64,000 bases of DNA. Source: Owenia fusiformis. Lineage: Eukaryota; Annelida; Polychaeta; Sabellida; Oweniidae. This document shows positions 11,437-23,329 of the stretch, piece by piece (the stretch's first letter is position 1; each line of letters starts with the position of its first letter). Location of the stretch: the NCBI GenBank assembly GCA_903813345.2, contig CAIIXF020000012.1:15556020-15620019 (forward strand), read 5' to 3'. The position numbers and the translations under genes are program-made. The notes beneath the pieces are model-generated. The model was not told the DNA's origin. It saw only the letters and a list, made by a program, of their open reading frames with translations, and ran no database searches.

Positions 11437-12020
11437 TAAATACCACCTAGGTGCCCCACACCTAGGTGTCCCCATTGAAATGACTTACTGGCATATTTTA
11501 CTACTTTATTTCAAGATAACATTTTTCCAAGTGTTAATATGGTACATAATAAAGTATTTTTGCGGAACTTGTGTAAATATTTCTGTTTGTTTATGACAAT
11601 TGTCTTGAAAATTTTGATCGATGTCGAAAAAGTCATTTGTAAGAATAATATTTCATTATTTGCTCACTATAAAATGCTACAAATTCACTATTTTAGCAAC
11701 AAGTATGAACAATATATATATTTCAAATACATGTATAAATACACACTTTAGCATTAGCATTAATGGTGTTTTATTACTACAAATAACTAACCATACATAT
11801 GAGCAAAATTCCAGGTGCCCATTTTATAACAATAAAACTTTTTACATTTTATTTTCGAATCTTCTTTGCTATATTCTCGACTACAAATTATTATTTCAAG
11901 CCTATTCAATGTCAAGTCAATATGACAAAAGAAATAATACTATATTTAAAATATGTACGTTGTTTAAAATGGAATTAGAAATCCAGGTGCCCAAGGGGAC
12001 ACCAAGGTGGTATTTAGTAA
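11437..12020. mobile_element. TIR element with CTAAATACCACC ends
   Basis: Left end CTAAATACCACCTAGGTG then CCCCACACCTAGGTGTCCCC; right end GGGGACACCAAGGTGG then TATTTAG, an inverted match of about 35 bp. The interior is AT-rich (about 75%) and contains a 169-codon open frame that looks like chance composition. Confidence 0.65.
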
Positions 12021-12920
12021 CACCCTGTACCTTGCCTCAATCGATCCTAAACACCAGCCTGAATGTACTGTACAAACATTCCCGAAGTGAGTTTACATTG
12101 GGTAAACTTCAGTACAGCCGATTGCTTTGAGAGAACATTTAGGCGGGTCTTTAGAATCGAATGAGGCAAGAAATATGTGCCTAGCTAGCGCAAATATTTT
12201 TTGACTTTTGAAAAACAACTTGTGGAACTATTATATGCGTGCAACACCAAAATGTATAGATGGTCTCGGTGCTAGATAACGTTTTCAAAAGACCTATCGA
12301 ATAGGAGATACATGGTGAATATTGTATATATTTTTTATTTTTCAATATTTTTCAGAGTGAAAGTTGTCAAGAAAATTGTAAAGCAGAACATGGAGGTATA
12401 GACTGTGTTGGCTAATGAGGATTCTAAAAGTTTTAACTTCTAAAAGTTAACAAGTCAAGTGAAGTGGGCGATAATTGATTCATTTTATATAATTTTACTC
12501 ATATACATCATTTTTAAATCAAATTTGAGTTACCTATCTGGAACGCCACATTAGGAGCTACCTCTCAAGATTGTGTGAATGTGTCCATAATTCAGAATGA
12601 CATAGGAAACACATAAATAAAGAGATAAATAAATCCTGGCTGGAGTTATCCCATGAACTACATCTAAATTTCAAACTTAGTGGATATCAATAATCGAAAA
12701 TAACATTTGATTAAATTTTAACTAGCCTCAGTGCTTTTTTATACCATTTTCATGAGAACACAGGTTCAAATAATTTATTTGTATTGATAATAGTGAATAC
12801 AATGTTTGATGAGAGAATTATTCTTTCAAACATTGTTTCAAAAAGTTTACATTCTAGATCAATTTTCAATTACGCATGCGCAGTGACGATTCGCGGATGC
12901 TACAACAAACCCGCATATTT

Positions 12921-13333
12921 CGAGTTGGGGCAATCTGCGCGAGATTCGGTTTTTACTTGGTTCGGTTTTCCATTAAAGGAAGTAATTCATTCCCATGATT
13001 CAAAGTGCTTTTCTGCCATCGGTTCGGTTTAAGTTTGTTCAACATACGTCTACAAATCCGGGGCAGGTTGATATTATGTCATTACATTTGTTTTGGGTGC
13101 ATACTTTTTGTTTTGACAATAAACAAAAATATTCCCGCACTATATGGTGCATCATGGGTAGGGACTGCTGTGAAAAAATGAACGTAAGTGACATCTATCT
13201 CAAATTAAATGTTCCTATTAGTTATTAATTGCGCATGCGTTATAATAATTTTAACCAATTAAATTGCTGGATTTATTGCGCATGCGCTAAAAACCGAACC
13301 AAAAAATGGAATCTCGCGCAGATTGCCTCTATT
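12921..13333. mobile_element. hAT-like MITE with GGCAATCTGCGCGAGATTC ends
   Basis: Inverted ends GGCAATCTGCGCGAGATTC (about 12929) and its complement (13309-13327), continuing as GGTTCGGTTTT against AAAACCGAACC. The 8-bp direct repeat GCATATTT occurs at 12913-12920 and 13334-13341, fitting an 8-bp target duplication as in hAT elements. Interior carries GCGCATGCG blocks. Another end of the same family lies at about 63800-63845. Confidence 0.72.
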
Positions 13334-13527
13334 GCATATTTCCTACATTTGTAACTGTATTTTTAGCGATCGTGGTACACTTAAATGAGGTAAGTAAAAT
13401 GCCTTTAATATTATGAATATATTATCACACGTTGGATACATCCCCATAATCACACTCAAACGTTTTGATTCTGCTTTCTTTGGCTCAATTTTCAATTGTG
13501 AAAGTTGTCTACCGCCCAAATACCCAC

Positions 13528-13768
13528 ATACAGTTGGGGACATAAATAAATGACAGGTGGATTTGCTGAAGTGAGGATTTCCCATGTTAAAAATAAGAGA
13601 ATTTACAAGAGGCCATAAATCAGTGGATGAGATTATACAAAATGTAAAATATACAAATTTTAAGGGATATGTATCTATACAATATTGGAAATTATGGGCT
13701 TTCAGACCACCATAATTAGGAAATGGTGATCGAAAATCGACCTGTCATTTATTTTTGTCCCCAACTGT
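13528..13768. mobile_element. Short TIR element (ACAGTTGGGGACA ends)
   Basis: ACAGTTGGGGACATAAATAA then ATGACAGGT at 13530-13558 is repeated inverted at 13739-13768, with one or two changes. Length about 240 bp. It abuts the next, larger element. Confidence 0.65.
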
Positions 13769-13769
13769 A

Positions 13770-14631
13770 AATGTGGGGTTATTTGAGGATTTTTAATATT
13801 TAGGACATTTGTTTCTCAAAATAACCCCACAAAGTTTAGGCTTTGATTCTTTGGGATTTGCTAAAAAAATCAAATTCTCGATACACATAGAATTTGTGCT
13901 AGACTAATATTTTTAGAATTTACTCACCTTTTTATGTTTTTCGTATCGACAAGACATTAATCTTCAACATGCTACCAAATATAGCCCTCTAAGTGTTGTA
14001 TTCATTCTTGTAATGACGATTTAATTTGAGAGTGACGATATTTCGAAAAAGTTTTTTCAAATTTGTACTTCGGGCATGCACAGTCGATATTTTTTTCATC
14101 TAAATAACAAACTTCGCGTAAATACGAAATCCAAAAGTAAAAATGGAGGGAAATTTTGAAAAATGATTTTCACCTTCCGGGGTGTATTAAAAGGACTGTC
14201 AACCTCAAGTTTGGCCGCTGTAACGTCTATGGCCTTTGTTTTCCTGAACTTAGGCATAAGCAATAATTGTGTTATTAATTTGACAGGTGATTTCGTTTGG
14301 CACTGTTAAGTTTCCCATCTACCACATAATTCCACCCAAAATACAACGCGCAAAAATGGCCAAAATTTGAATAGATTTCGAGAGTCAAATATTACAGCAA
14401 ATTGTTCCAGTTATAAACCATCGTTTCGACTGATCGATCGCTCATTACATTTGAAAAAGAATCTTCTTCACAGAGGAGAAGAAAAAGGGTATGGAAACTG
14501 CCGATATTGTCAGAACTTGAATCTTCAAATCATGTGAAAAAAACCGCAAAGAATCAAAGCCTAAACGTTGTGGGGTTATTTTGAGAAATAAATGTCCTAA
14601 CTATCAAAGAACCTCCAAATAACCCCACATT
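13770..14631. mobile_element. 862-bp TIR element with ~90-bp inverted repeats, TA target site
   Basis: Left AATGTGGGGTTATTTGAGG...TTAGGACATTTGTTTCTCAA...TTTAGGCTTTGATTCTTTG (to about 13853) matches the reverse complement of 14551-14631. TA flanks both ends (13768-13769 and 14632-14633). Interior holds no intact ORF. Non-autonomous DNA transposon, Tc1/mariner-type target site. Confidence 0.75.
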
Positions 14632-14737
14632 TATGGGGGTACCCAAAACGGTCTCACTTCTCAGAATCAGAACATGAGAATTCTTAGTTCAACAATCTGA
14701 CATCCCTTGTGGTCTGACTAGGTTTAACTTCCGGAGC

Positions 14738-14875
14738 AGGCCCATAGCCAGGATTTGCCAATGGGGGGTTCAGTTTTCAAAATGGTGAAAAACTGCATGA
14801 TTTTGAAAGAATTTTGCCACGGGGGAGGGGGGGTTTGTCTGAATGCTGTGAACCTCCCTTGGCTACGGGCTTGCG
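14738..14875. mobile_element. MITE with CAGGCCCGTAGCCAGG ends (short copy)
   Basis: Opens GCAGGCCCATAGCCAGGATT, closes TTGGCTACGGGCTTGC. The interior has GGGGGGTTCAGTTTTC and AAAATGGTGAAAAACTG. A longer copy lies at 28704-28912. Confidence 0.75.
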
Positions 14876-14879
14876 AAGT

Positions 14880-15290
14880 GACCATATTCTGCCAATGGTG
14901 CAAGAAATTTAAATCTCGTGGGAACTTTCATGTGTGTGTAATGATTTCTGATTTTGTAATGTCATTTTTGTACCGTATGAATGAAAACACCTCATATTCC
15001 CCCTGTGTCCTCAATCATGTATAATTTAGAGAGTTTTTGGAAAGGGCTCTGGAAAATGTTCAGATAGCGGTATCATCAAAATGGCAATGACACTCATGGT
15101 CACTGTTCAGTTTCAGTAAAACTGTACAGGTTAGCTCGTGTTAGATAGAAGATCGACTTAAACTCTCTCATGACTCTCTAGAAAGGAACTTATAGCAGAC
15201 CATGATCTCTCTTGATGACCTTACCTAAGCTCTGATGCTCAGGAACCTTTCAATATGAACATCTTTCCATCTCACTCTTCTAGCTGGCTT
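14880..15290. other. No gene seen
   Basis: AT-rich sequence with short chance ORFs and no recognised repeat. Confidence 0.4.
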
Positions 15291-15291
15291 T

Positions 15292-15421
15292 TATGTCATC
15301 ACCACAAGTAGTGATATATTGTTATAGTTTCCAACTTTATGTGGATGGTGTTTGGCAGTTGATGACCGGCATCTGTAACAAATGCCAGGTGGTGACATTT
15401 TACATGTTAATGCCTTGTTTA
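15292..15421 (+). mobile_element. MITE of the GTCACCACC family
   Basis: TTTTATGTCATCACCACAAG at the left; TCCAACTTTATGTGGATGG and GTAACAAATGCCAGG inside; GGTGGTGACATTTTACATG then TTAATGCCTTGTTT at the right. Confidence 0.8.
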
Positions 15422-16175
15422 ATGTTTTAATGTTTCGATTTTCAATCTGTAGTACCCCACCCCTGCAGCATAGTCAGAATTACTAAAATCGAAATTTGTC
15501 TTGAGAAATGAATTATAGCGAAAGATGTATCCATTCTAAAAAAGATGGCATGATAGTCAATTGACATAACTATTCTCTTTATATTACCTACCCAGTATTT
15601 TATGTATTCACTGAATCATTTATTAATATTTTATACATTAAACCTTGATTTTGCAAAACAGTATGTTACAGAATTTAAAACTGAAAGCTTCCCTGATCGC
15701 TCATTTACTGTTTTCAGTGATCTCTCCAGGATTAAATTAAGTTTGTGTTGTACCATTATGTGATGTCAAAAATGGTTAGCGCATACCTTGGAATCTTCAC
15801 ACTTACTTAAAGTTTAAAATGGCAGAAAGATCTTGTGAAAACTTGTGAACCTTGTGAAAAGACTTGTGAAAATGAGAATTTTGCACTCATTTGAAGAAAT
15901 CCTGGGGAGACCCCGGACTCCATATATGGGCATATACACTTGTATCAATCTTTTATAAAGTAGTCTTACATGATTGAGTATATTGCTATGGAAATGTAAC
16001 AGATGTTTTGACTTAAACTGGTATTAGAATAAAAATTGAAATAATTTTTTTTATACGTCTTTTAAGTTTAACATATTGTTGTCAAATTTCATGAATCTTA
16101 AATAAGTAAAAAGTAGATGATGTCTATCTCTGGACCCTTGTATTTGGAGAATGTCTATACTCAACAAAAGTCTGG

Positions 16176-16322
16176 CTTTTATATCACCACCATAAGTAGG
16201 TGGCGACTTATTGTATGGTCTCCAATGTTTTTGTGGATGGTGGTTGATGTCTGGAGTTCAATGGTTGGCTGCTATAACAAATGGTTGTTGAGGATATTTT
16301 GCATGTTTTAGTGCCTTATTTG
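16176..16322 (+). mobile_element. MITE of the GTCACCACC family (diverged)
   Basis: Opens TTTATATCACCACCATAAG and ends TTTTGCATGTTTTAGTGCC, with GTCTCCAATGTTTTTGTGG between. More mutated than the other copies. Confidence 0.65.
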
Positions 16323-16654
16323 GCATTTTTATGAGCATCAACTACCAGCAATTTACAGTACTATACACGTTTCCTTGGTGATTCCTTCTTTTATTTGCTT
16401 ATTAGTTTTGTCTATTGGAATACTTCAGGCCATTCACATTTACAGGAAATTTGTAATATTAGAAATGTACTTCAACATCATATTACAGATGCCACTGTAT
16501 TGTTGCATGGTTGAGATACCCTGGAATATTTTTATCAATAATCATCACTTTTCACTTTTCATGGTTAAATTACCTGGACCAGGCAGATTATAGTGAGAGT
16601 TATAAAAGCGAGACTATTCTTTGAAAACCACCTGATTTGGAATTTTGTGATCTT

Positions 16655-16860
16655 TGCAACATTTAAAAGGATGCAAGATCATTTTACTTATTTTTATGGA
16701 TGCAATTCTATATCTTATTTCCAACTTGGCATGTATTGTCATTTTCAAACAATCAGCCGGGTGCAAGATCATTTTTCAAATTCCCAACTGATTGCAAGGT
16801 CATTTTCATTTTCCCAACTACAGTAGATGCAAGGTCATTTTCAACTCAGTGCAATGTGCT
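16655..16860. repeat. Imperfect tandem repeat around TGCAAGATCATTTT
   Basis: At least four spaced units of TGCAA(G)(A/G)TCATTTT, several followed by TTCCCAACT. Spacing is irregular, 40 to 90 bp. No coding signal. The flanking 16323-16650 shows nothing recognisable. Confidence 0.5.
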
Positions 16861-17167
16861 GTTAAATCCCTGAATTAATATGCACAATTGTGATATGCAT
16901 CAATTATTACTAAATCAGTTAAATTGTATCTCCAATAATCATAACTAGCACGTTTATAATTAATTGTTATATTGTTATGTTTTATAGAAAATCATTTAAT
17001 CCATTCAATAACTGTGAGACAACTCATTGTTATGTTAAGATAAATACATCTTTTTATGGGAAAACATTAACAAATAACATATATTGTACAAATACATATA
17101 AATAAGTACTGCAATGATTTTAATGCAAAAAGAGATTTCTGCTTTGTCAGTATTATGCAACATGTAT

Positions 17168-17342
17168 ATCTGAACACCTCTCTAATCTAAACATCTCTCA
17201 ATGTGAACACTTTTACTTGGTCCCATAGTTGTTATCTCCCATTGACTTAAATGTTTATAAAATGTTGAAATGTAAACACCTGCTAATGTGAACACTTTTT
17301 GCCAGTCTCAGAGATGTTCAGATTAGCCAGGTTTTGCTGTAT
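17168..17342. mobile_element. ACAGTAAAACC-family dispersed repeat
   Basis: Contains GAACACCTCTCTAATCT, CAATGTGAACACTTTT and, at the end, TCAGATTAGCCAGGTTTTGC then TGTA. The same string order recurs at 27208, 49672, 50620 and 63405. Confidence 0.6.
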
Positions 17343-18950
17343 ACACTCTTTGATAAATCATGCAATTAAGTGACTGTTACAAGTTTCTTACATTGGAGTG
17401 AGTGGAGGTCTGGCCCTAGAAAATCAAAGACAAACAAGAGTGACATCTATTATGTCAGCACTTTTCAGCTATTTAGAAACTATACTATTGGATAGAAGGA
17501 GCAGGAATAGTTATTTTGATCAACTCTTTAAGATTCTGGCGTAGACCAGTAAATGGATCCAGACTAAATTCTATATGGGGATTTTAAAAGGGATTCATTT
17601 ATGGTGATATCAATTTTTTAGTTATCGGTATATATTGAGAAGGAGGTGGATTATATGATGAGATCATAAAATTCTCCCCCTACTCCTTGAAAGGACTGGC
17701 TTCTTCCAAGGGAAAGGACTTGCTTGATTCAAATGAAAGGATAGGCCTGGTTTTCTACAAATTAAAGTACTGACCTCCTTCAAATCAAAGGATAGCTTTC
17801 TTTCAAGCAAATAGATATCAAATAGCTAAAAGGATAAAAAATATGTAAACGCCATGGTAACATCAGGATTCTTGAAAATAATTGAATTTGAAAGAGAGTG
17901 ATCTCATTATTTTTACGTCAGCTGACATTGACACGTGGAATTCAATTGTTATGAAGCAAGGTCTCATATGGCAAGCTATAAACTGTAGAATAGACTAGCT
18001 ATCAGAGGATTAGTGGATTTGTGTTAGTGTCTGACACATAAAATTCAATTGTGGAATCAAAGCATATAAGAGGCATCTGCTCTTGTATTAACCACCCTTG
18101 AGCCAAGGCTATATAATTTCATTCCTATCTTTATCAACGAGAGTGAAATAATATTAAGTTAGAAGGTATCAAGAGACCGTCATGTACAGCTGTGCCTACA
18201 ATTACTAACATATAAACAATTTGTGTCAATTTTCAAGATTTTTAAAGATAAGTCAGGATAATTTATGGAATACTAGAAATCATTCTTTAATATATTGTAG
18301 AAAAAAGTCAAATATTAAAGAGAGAAACTTTTTTAATATCGAGACAGAATATATCCTGTATTGCACTTCAAATCATTCAATAACATTGTGATCCTCTGTA
18401 TTGCTACTGAGAGTCTACTGAGAATATCCCCTCCGTACCAATATTTTCTGTATTGCGACGAAGATGATCAATGGGGACAATCTCAGTAGCAATACAGATT
18501 GGTACACCACAAGAACTGACCAATCAGAAGGCTTCATTTTACAGATCATACGATACATTAATTTTCTGGTTCTGATTTGATCCACATATTTCCCCATTAA
18601 ATAAGTGCTATGTTTCACGAGATTGTCTCCAAGAAAATAACTCACACCCCTGCCTATTAGTGTCTTGAATAAAAAAGCTAATTTCTAAACATAAATCTCA
18701 TTAATTCAACTGAATCGTGAATTTGCATGAAGAAATCGATTTTGTTCTTGGATTTCCAACTTCTTCTTATCAGCATATCAAAATAACTGAGATGGGAATT
18801 TTAGTAATCGTTAAAAATGTTTTTCTTTGTATCTGATTCTCTCTTATATTCTCAAACTGTGTATCATTGGCTCCAAAAGAGCCTAATGAATCACTTATTC
18901 ATATTTTGTCTGTTTATCTATCTGTCTGTCTGTCCTTTAAACTAACATTC
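17343..18950. other. No gene seen
   Basis: AT-rich sequence. A short inverted pair (TCTGTATTGC...TACTGAGA near 18395 and TCTCAGTAGCAATACAGA near 18481) forms a small fold-back. A 76-codon minus-strand ORF overlapping it has no recognisable content. Confidence 0.4.
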
Positions 18951-18954
18951 AATC

Positions 18955-19480
18955 TTATTCTGCATAGCCTCATCAATTAAAGATCAAATAATCAATTAAG
19001 CTTCCAAATATAGAACAATACACAATAATAGTTTGAAAGAGTTACTTTTTATCTCTGCTTAACATTTTAAATCAAATTAACGGGTTGTTAGACACGATGC
19101 TATACCTCCATAATAAGAGACCTAAAAATCAATTAACCTTACCAACAAAAAAAGAACAAATAAAGTAGTATTAGTGGGAGTTCTTGAAGTTTCTATCTCT
19201 GCTTCACCCTCTGAATCAAATTAACAGGTTGTTAGACACAACGCAAAACCTTCATAAAAAGAGGCCTAAAAATCAATTAACCTTACTACAACAAAAAAGA
19301 AGAACAATTAATAAAGTAATTAGTGACATTTCTTAAAAAAGTTAATCCCTGTCTCTGCTTCACCCTTTCAATCAAGTCAACCAATTGTTAGACACAACGC
19401 AATACCTCCATGAAAAGAGGCCTAAAAATCAATTAACCTTCCAACAACAAAAAAAGAAGAACAAATAAAGTAATATTGGT
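18955..19480. repeat. Tandem repeat, ~150-bp unit, three to four copies
   Basis: Each unit carries ATCTCTGCTT(C/A)A, TCAAATTAAC, GTTGTTAGACACAA(C/T)GC, CCTAAAAATCAATTAACC and an A-rich AAAAAAGAAGAACAA. The CCTAAAAATC landmark falls at about 19121, 19264 and 19421, so unit length varies from about 143 to 157 bp. Confidence 0.85.
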
Positions 19481-20483
19481 GCCATAGCTCTCCATCTCCC
19501 ATTCACTCTTTGTAGCAACAAGTGTTTTGAACAACATAAAGCAGCATAGCAATAAAAGAACCGATAAGCCCTATTACACAGCTTATAGATATAAAAGCAG
19601 ATATGCTATGTACAGTATTATTACGACAGGATATTTATTATGATCACACTATAAAATGAAACAAAGCAGCAAGAGATAGAAAAGTGAAACAGTTATACAA
19701 TAGCTGTGAAACAATATGGGTTATATGGGAGATAAAACTTATGTTGGAGATAAAACTGGTGGTTGCATAAGTTGACAACAACATTAATGCTTTAGAAGAG
19801 AAATTGTTTATTCAGACTCGTTGTCATTAAAAATCTTATGTGATAGGAATATATATACATCTGATGATTTTGAAGTTTTTTAAAATGAAGAATTCCAAAG
19901 TTAATGCAGGTAAGGGAATATTTTGAAAGATGTAGGATTATTTGCATTATCGAAATTGATGTTTTTTATTAAATAAATTGCCATTGCTGCTTATTTTTCT
20001 TAAATTACGATTTCTATAAATCAAGACTAGTCGACCAGTGTATAATGTAATTAAGGCATGATTTATTTGTTCTCAATTGCTGTTTTATACATCATTTCTA
20101 TTGCTTATAAAATTAGATGTTTTATTCATTGGATATGGACATGTACTAACTGATGATATGATCAATATTTATCTCTAACAGTGTTAATTTCTTATTTCTT
20201 GTATTAATCTGGTTTTGTTTTATCTTATCATCTCTTTTGGCACAGGAGGGTTACCATTGCACTGTACTCTTGTATTGACATAAATCTGGAGAACAAAGAA
20301 AATAAACTTGTATTGAATTAAATGTTTTTTTGCTTGAAAATGTTCTTTAAAATTTTGAAGGAATGGAACAATGAACATGTCTTAAAAATACACACATACG
20401 TCATACAGTATGTGATAAATTCGATGCAATATTGGTAACCCCTATACGTCATATGATTTAACAAATTAATCATTAGAATAAGA
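19481..20483. other. No gene seen
   Basis: AT-rich, no repeat family recognised and no coding signal. Confidence 0.4.
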
Positions 20484-20811
20484 ATTATTACCACCTTGCC
20501 GGGCCAGTTCTAGGGGTTTTAGTGCTAGTTAAGAAGGCATTCATTTTACTATATCGACCTGAGAAATGTGTGACGTCATAGTGGTGGTCCATATGGACCG
20601 GTCTAGAATATATTCTGGACCGGCAATTTTCCCCGGGAAATTAGATATCGTTCTGTGCGTAAGATTTTCTTGCTATTTCAGCCCTGGTCGTTAACGGTGG
20701 TAATAATACTAATAACACCATTTCTGCGAGCAATATAGTGAAATATTGGACCTTGGGCCTTCGGCCCTCGGTCCAATATTTCACTATATTGCCCTTAGAA
20801 ATTATGTTATT
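20484..20811. mobile_element. Composite MITE: ATTATTACCACC element plus hairpin (copy 1)
   Basis: A 226-bp block (20484-20709) opens ATTATTACCACCTTGCCGGG and ends GTTAACGGTGGTAATAAT. It holds the palindrome GGTCCATATGGACC and CCCCGGGAAATT. A hairpin follows immediately (20711-20811): AATAACACCATTTCTGCG... pairing with ...TTAGAAATTATGTTATT, about 48-nt arms with few mismatches and a GGGCCTTCGGCCC tip. A nearly identical inverted copy is at 32744-33015. Confidence 0.82.
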
Positions 20812-21670
20812 GTACTATTATTGAATTATCGACTATAGTAAATTATATAAGATTGGTCTGGAATTTTCAAATGTGCAATAAGCGATGTTAGGAGACGTCA
20901 TTTGTGGTTATTTCAGTCATAAAGCACATCAAACCATACATAAACTCAAATTAGGCCATAAGAAGTAAATTCTTTGTTTTGCGTCCCCTTGCTTGCACGA
21001 TTTTGAGTAAATCAGAAAAAACAAACACAACCAAAGAGCAATCACAAGGGTCTGAAAGTACCATAGCATTTCATTCAGTCAGAATCAAAAATGACGGACA
21101 ATTTGATGCCAGTCGAAATTGACAGTGTTATTGATTACTTTGGCATGTATTGTGTATTTTCTTATTTTTGGTTACCTTTGAATAATAGCTATGTTTGAAT
21201 ATATTGTATATGATGTATGTGTTTTAATGTGTTTGTAATCACTGCAAATTGGTATGTCATCCCTTTTCCCATAAAATGTATACATTTCTTAAGCAAGCAA
21301 GTTTTTTTTTTCTTGAGTTTGTGTTTGTTTTCCTTGTACCCTTGCATGTTTTGGATTTAGCTAGGATGCAAAACAAAGAATCTATTTCTTTTGGCCTTAG
21401 TTTTATTGTCCAATATAGTTACATAATCAACTGTTTTGCATTATAACATCCTGTCTGATGTTTTATGAGATTCTTGTTTCAGTTTCTATTTATTTTTAGT
21501 ACTTTGTGACAATTTATATGAAAAAATATTGCTTGTGCCTTGATTACTCATTTCACAATAACAGTTGATATATGTTGAAAATAGTATCAACATTCTGATA
21601 CTCAAAAAACTATTATTACAGCTAGTATAAGATGGATTTTGCAACTAAGTTATAAATGTCATATGTTTAT

Positions 21671-21752
21671 AACATATACATCATAATTTGTTGCATAGCT
21701 CTATACATCCAAACATATACATCATAATTTGTTGCATAGCTCTATACATCCA
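21671..21752. repeat. Perfect 41-bp tandem duplication
   Basis: The unit AACATATACATCATAATTTG... to ...CTCTATACATCCA occurs twice in a row without a change. The surrounding 20812-22430 is AT-rich with no gene seen; a 112-codon hydrophobic ORF at 22016-22354 looks like chance. Confidence 0.9.
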
Positions 21753-22429
21753 TAAGTAGCAGATTTTCATTTTTAATCATTTTTAACCAACCAATGTCCA
21801 AAGATATTGATAAAATGATGTTCCATTATAATTTTTTATAACTCTATGCAAGATATCATTGGAGACAAACTAAAGTTGAAAGTGCGCTCAAAGTTGATAT
21901 CACAAGAAATATATAGTCACTCTGAAGTATATTAAAAATTCAAGAAAATTTGACTATTACATGTACTTGTATTTAAAATGTTTGATAAAAACATAAGACA
22001 TAACTGTTATTAACCATGCTTTTTGATCATGGAGATATCTTGCTCTGGTACAAAGTATCTATTCTAATCCCTTTAGATATATATTCATATTCCATGCATT
22101 TTCTGTCTAAAAAATTAGTAGTCCTAGGTTTTTCCTGTGTTTTTGCAATATTTACAACTTATAGTATGTCTATTAAATTAATATATTTGTACTTTTTACT
22201 TTTTGTAAATGTCGCTCTATACCCTTTGTTTAACTTTTACATGACCATTGCAACATTTTCATCCGGTACGATGTTCTGTACATGTCATGACAACTTGAAA
22301 ATAATATTTTATGCGAATAATGAAGTCTTAATTAAAAAAAATGTTATTCAATAATGTTCTAGTAATGTACTTCAATCATGATTCATGTAAGTCTGCTTTA
22401 TTAAACTATCTACCTTACACATGCAAATT

Positions 22430-22610
22430 ACATCGGGGTCCGTACGACCAAATGCGCTGATCGAAAATTACGATTTATTACGAGGTTAGTTAACAAGCAC
22501 CGTACGGTCAAGTATTACAGGCAAAAATTACAGGCTATTACGGGCCTTGTAATAACAAGCTCCTGCGAGGCTAAAAAATTACAAGCAATTACGAGAATCG
22601 TAATGAGGCC
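22430..22610. repeat. Degenerate ATTACGAGG/ATTACAGG repeats
   Basis: A run of near repeats of AATTACGA, TATTACGAGG, ATTACAGGC, TATTACGGGCC and AATTACGAGAATCG in about 180 bp. Short inverted stretches (CGTACGACC / GGTC...CCGTACGG) are also present. Nature unknown. Confidence 0.5.
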
Positions 22611-22679
22611 CACACGATGTTGTACAGGGCCCGTTGACTCAACGAACTCCATCTTGTACAGGTTTCGATGTAATTTGCC

Positions 22680-22980
22680 TGTGTGCAATATAACAATCCC
22701 TTCCCATTTAAGAACCTCTTTTCATCTAAAAATCCCTCCGCCTATAACAACCCATGTCCCTCTCATGATCCCCTTCTACCTTAACCACCCCTTCCATTTC
22801 AACCACCCTTTTACAACCATATGATCCGCATTTCAACCACCAATCTCTTTTCAACCATCCCGCCCTTTCAGCCCACCTTCCCCTTTCAACCACCCCTCCC
22901 CGTTTACCCATCCCTGCAATTTCAATCTTATTTCCTTCATAAACCATTCCCTCTTTAATCACCCATTCCTTTATCAAACA
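22680..22980. repeat. Pyrimidine-rich degenerate TTTCAACCACCCCT repeat
   Basis: About 300 bp in which the plus strand is strongly C/T/A-rich, built from diverged copies of TTTCAACCACCC about 14-20 bp apart. It gives open frames on both strands that are composition artefacts. Confidence 0.75.
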
Positions 22981-23329
22981 CTATACCACCAAAAGAGAAA
23001 TATGAATATAAAAATAATGCAAGATTTTTATGTTTAGAATATAACTGAAGCTCTAACATTACATTTTTTCATACCAATCATTTTATGTGATAACAGTGAA
23101 ATATTACTCATTTAGATATCTATAATAAAATACCAAATGAAAAATAGCCATTATAATTACAATGCAAACTTTAAACAATTATCTTTCTGATTTAGTGTAA
23201 CAGAAATAGGGATTGTAAAGGATAAAATAGATGATAAAATTGTTTAATTATGATGATCTCATACAGTTAGATATGGCTGGTTGTAGAATATTGTTTGTTC
23301 AGTTGTCAATTAGTTCTGTTATACTTATT

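Noticed and set aside
11621-12130. Open frame of 169 codons
   Set aside because: Very AT-rich, lies inside a TIR element and contains no recognisable motif; composition explains it.
22016-22354. Hydrophobic 112-codon ORF resembling a membrane protein
   Set aside because: T-rich sequence gives F/L/I/Y codons by chance; no family pattern and no exon signals.
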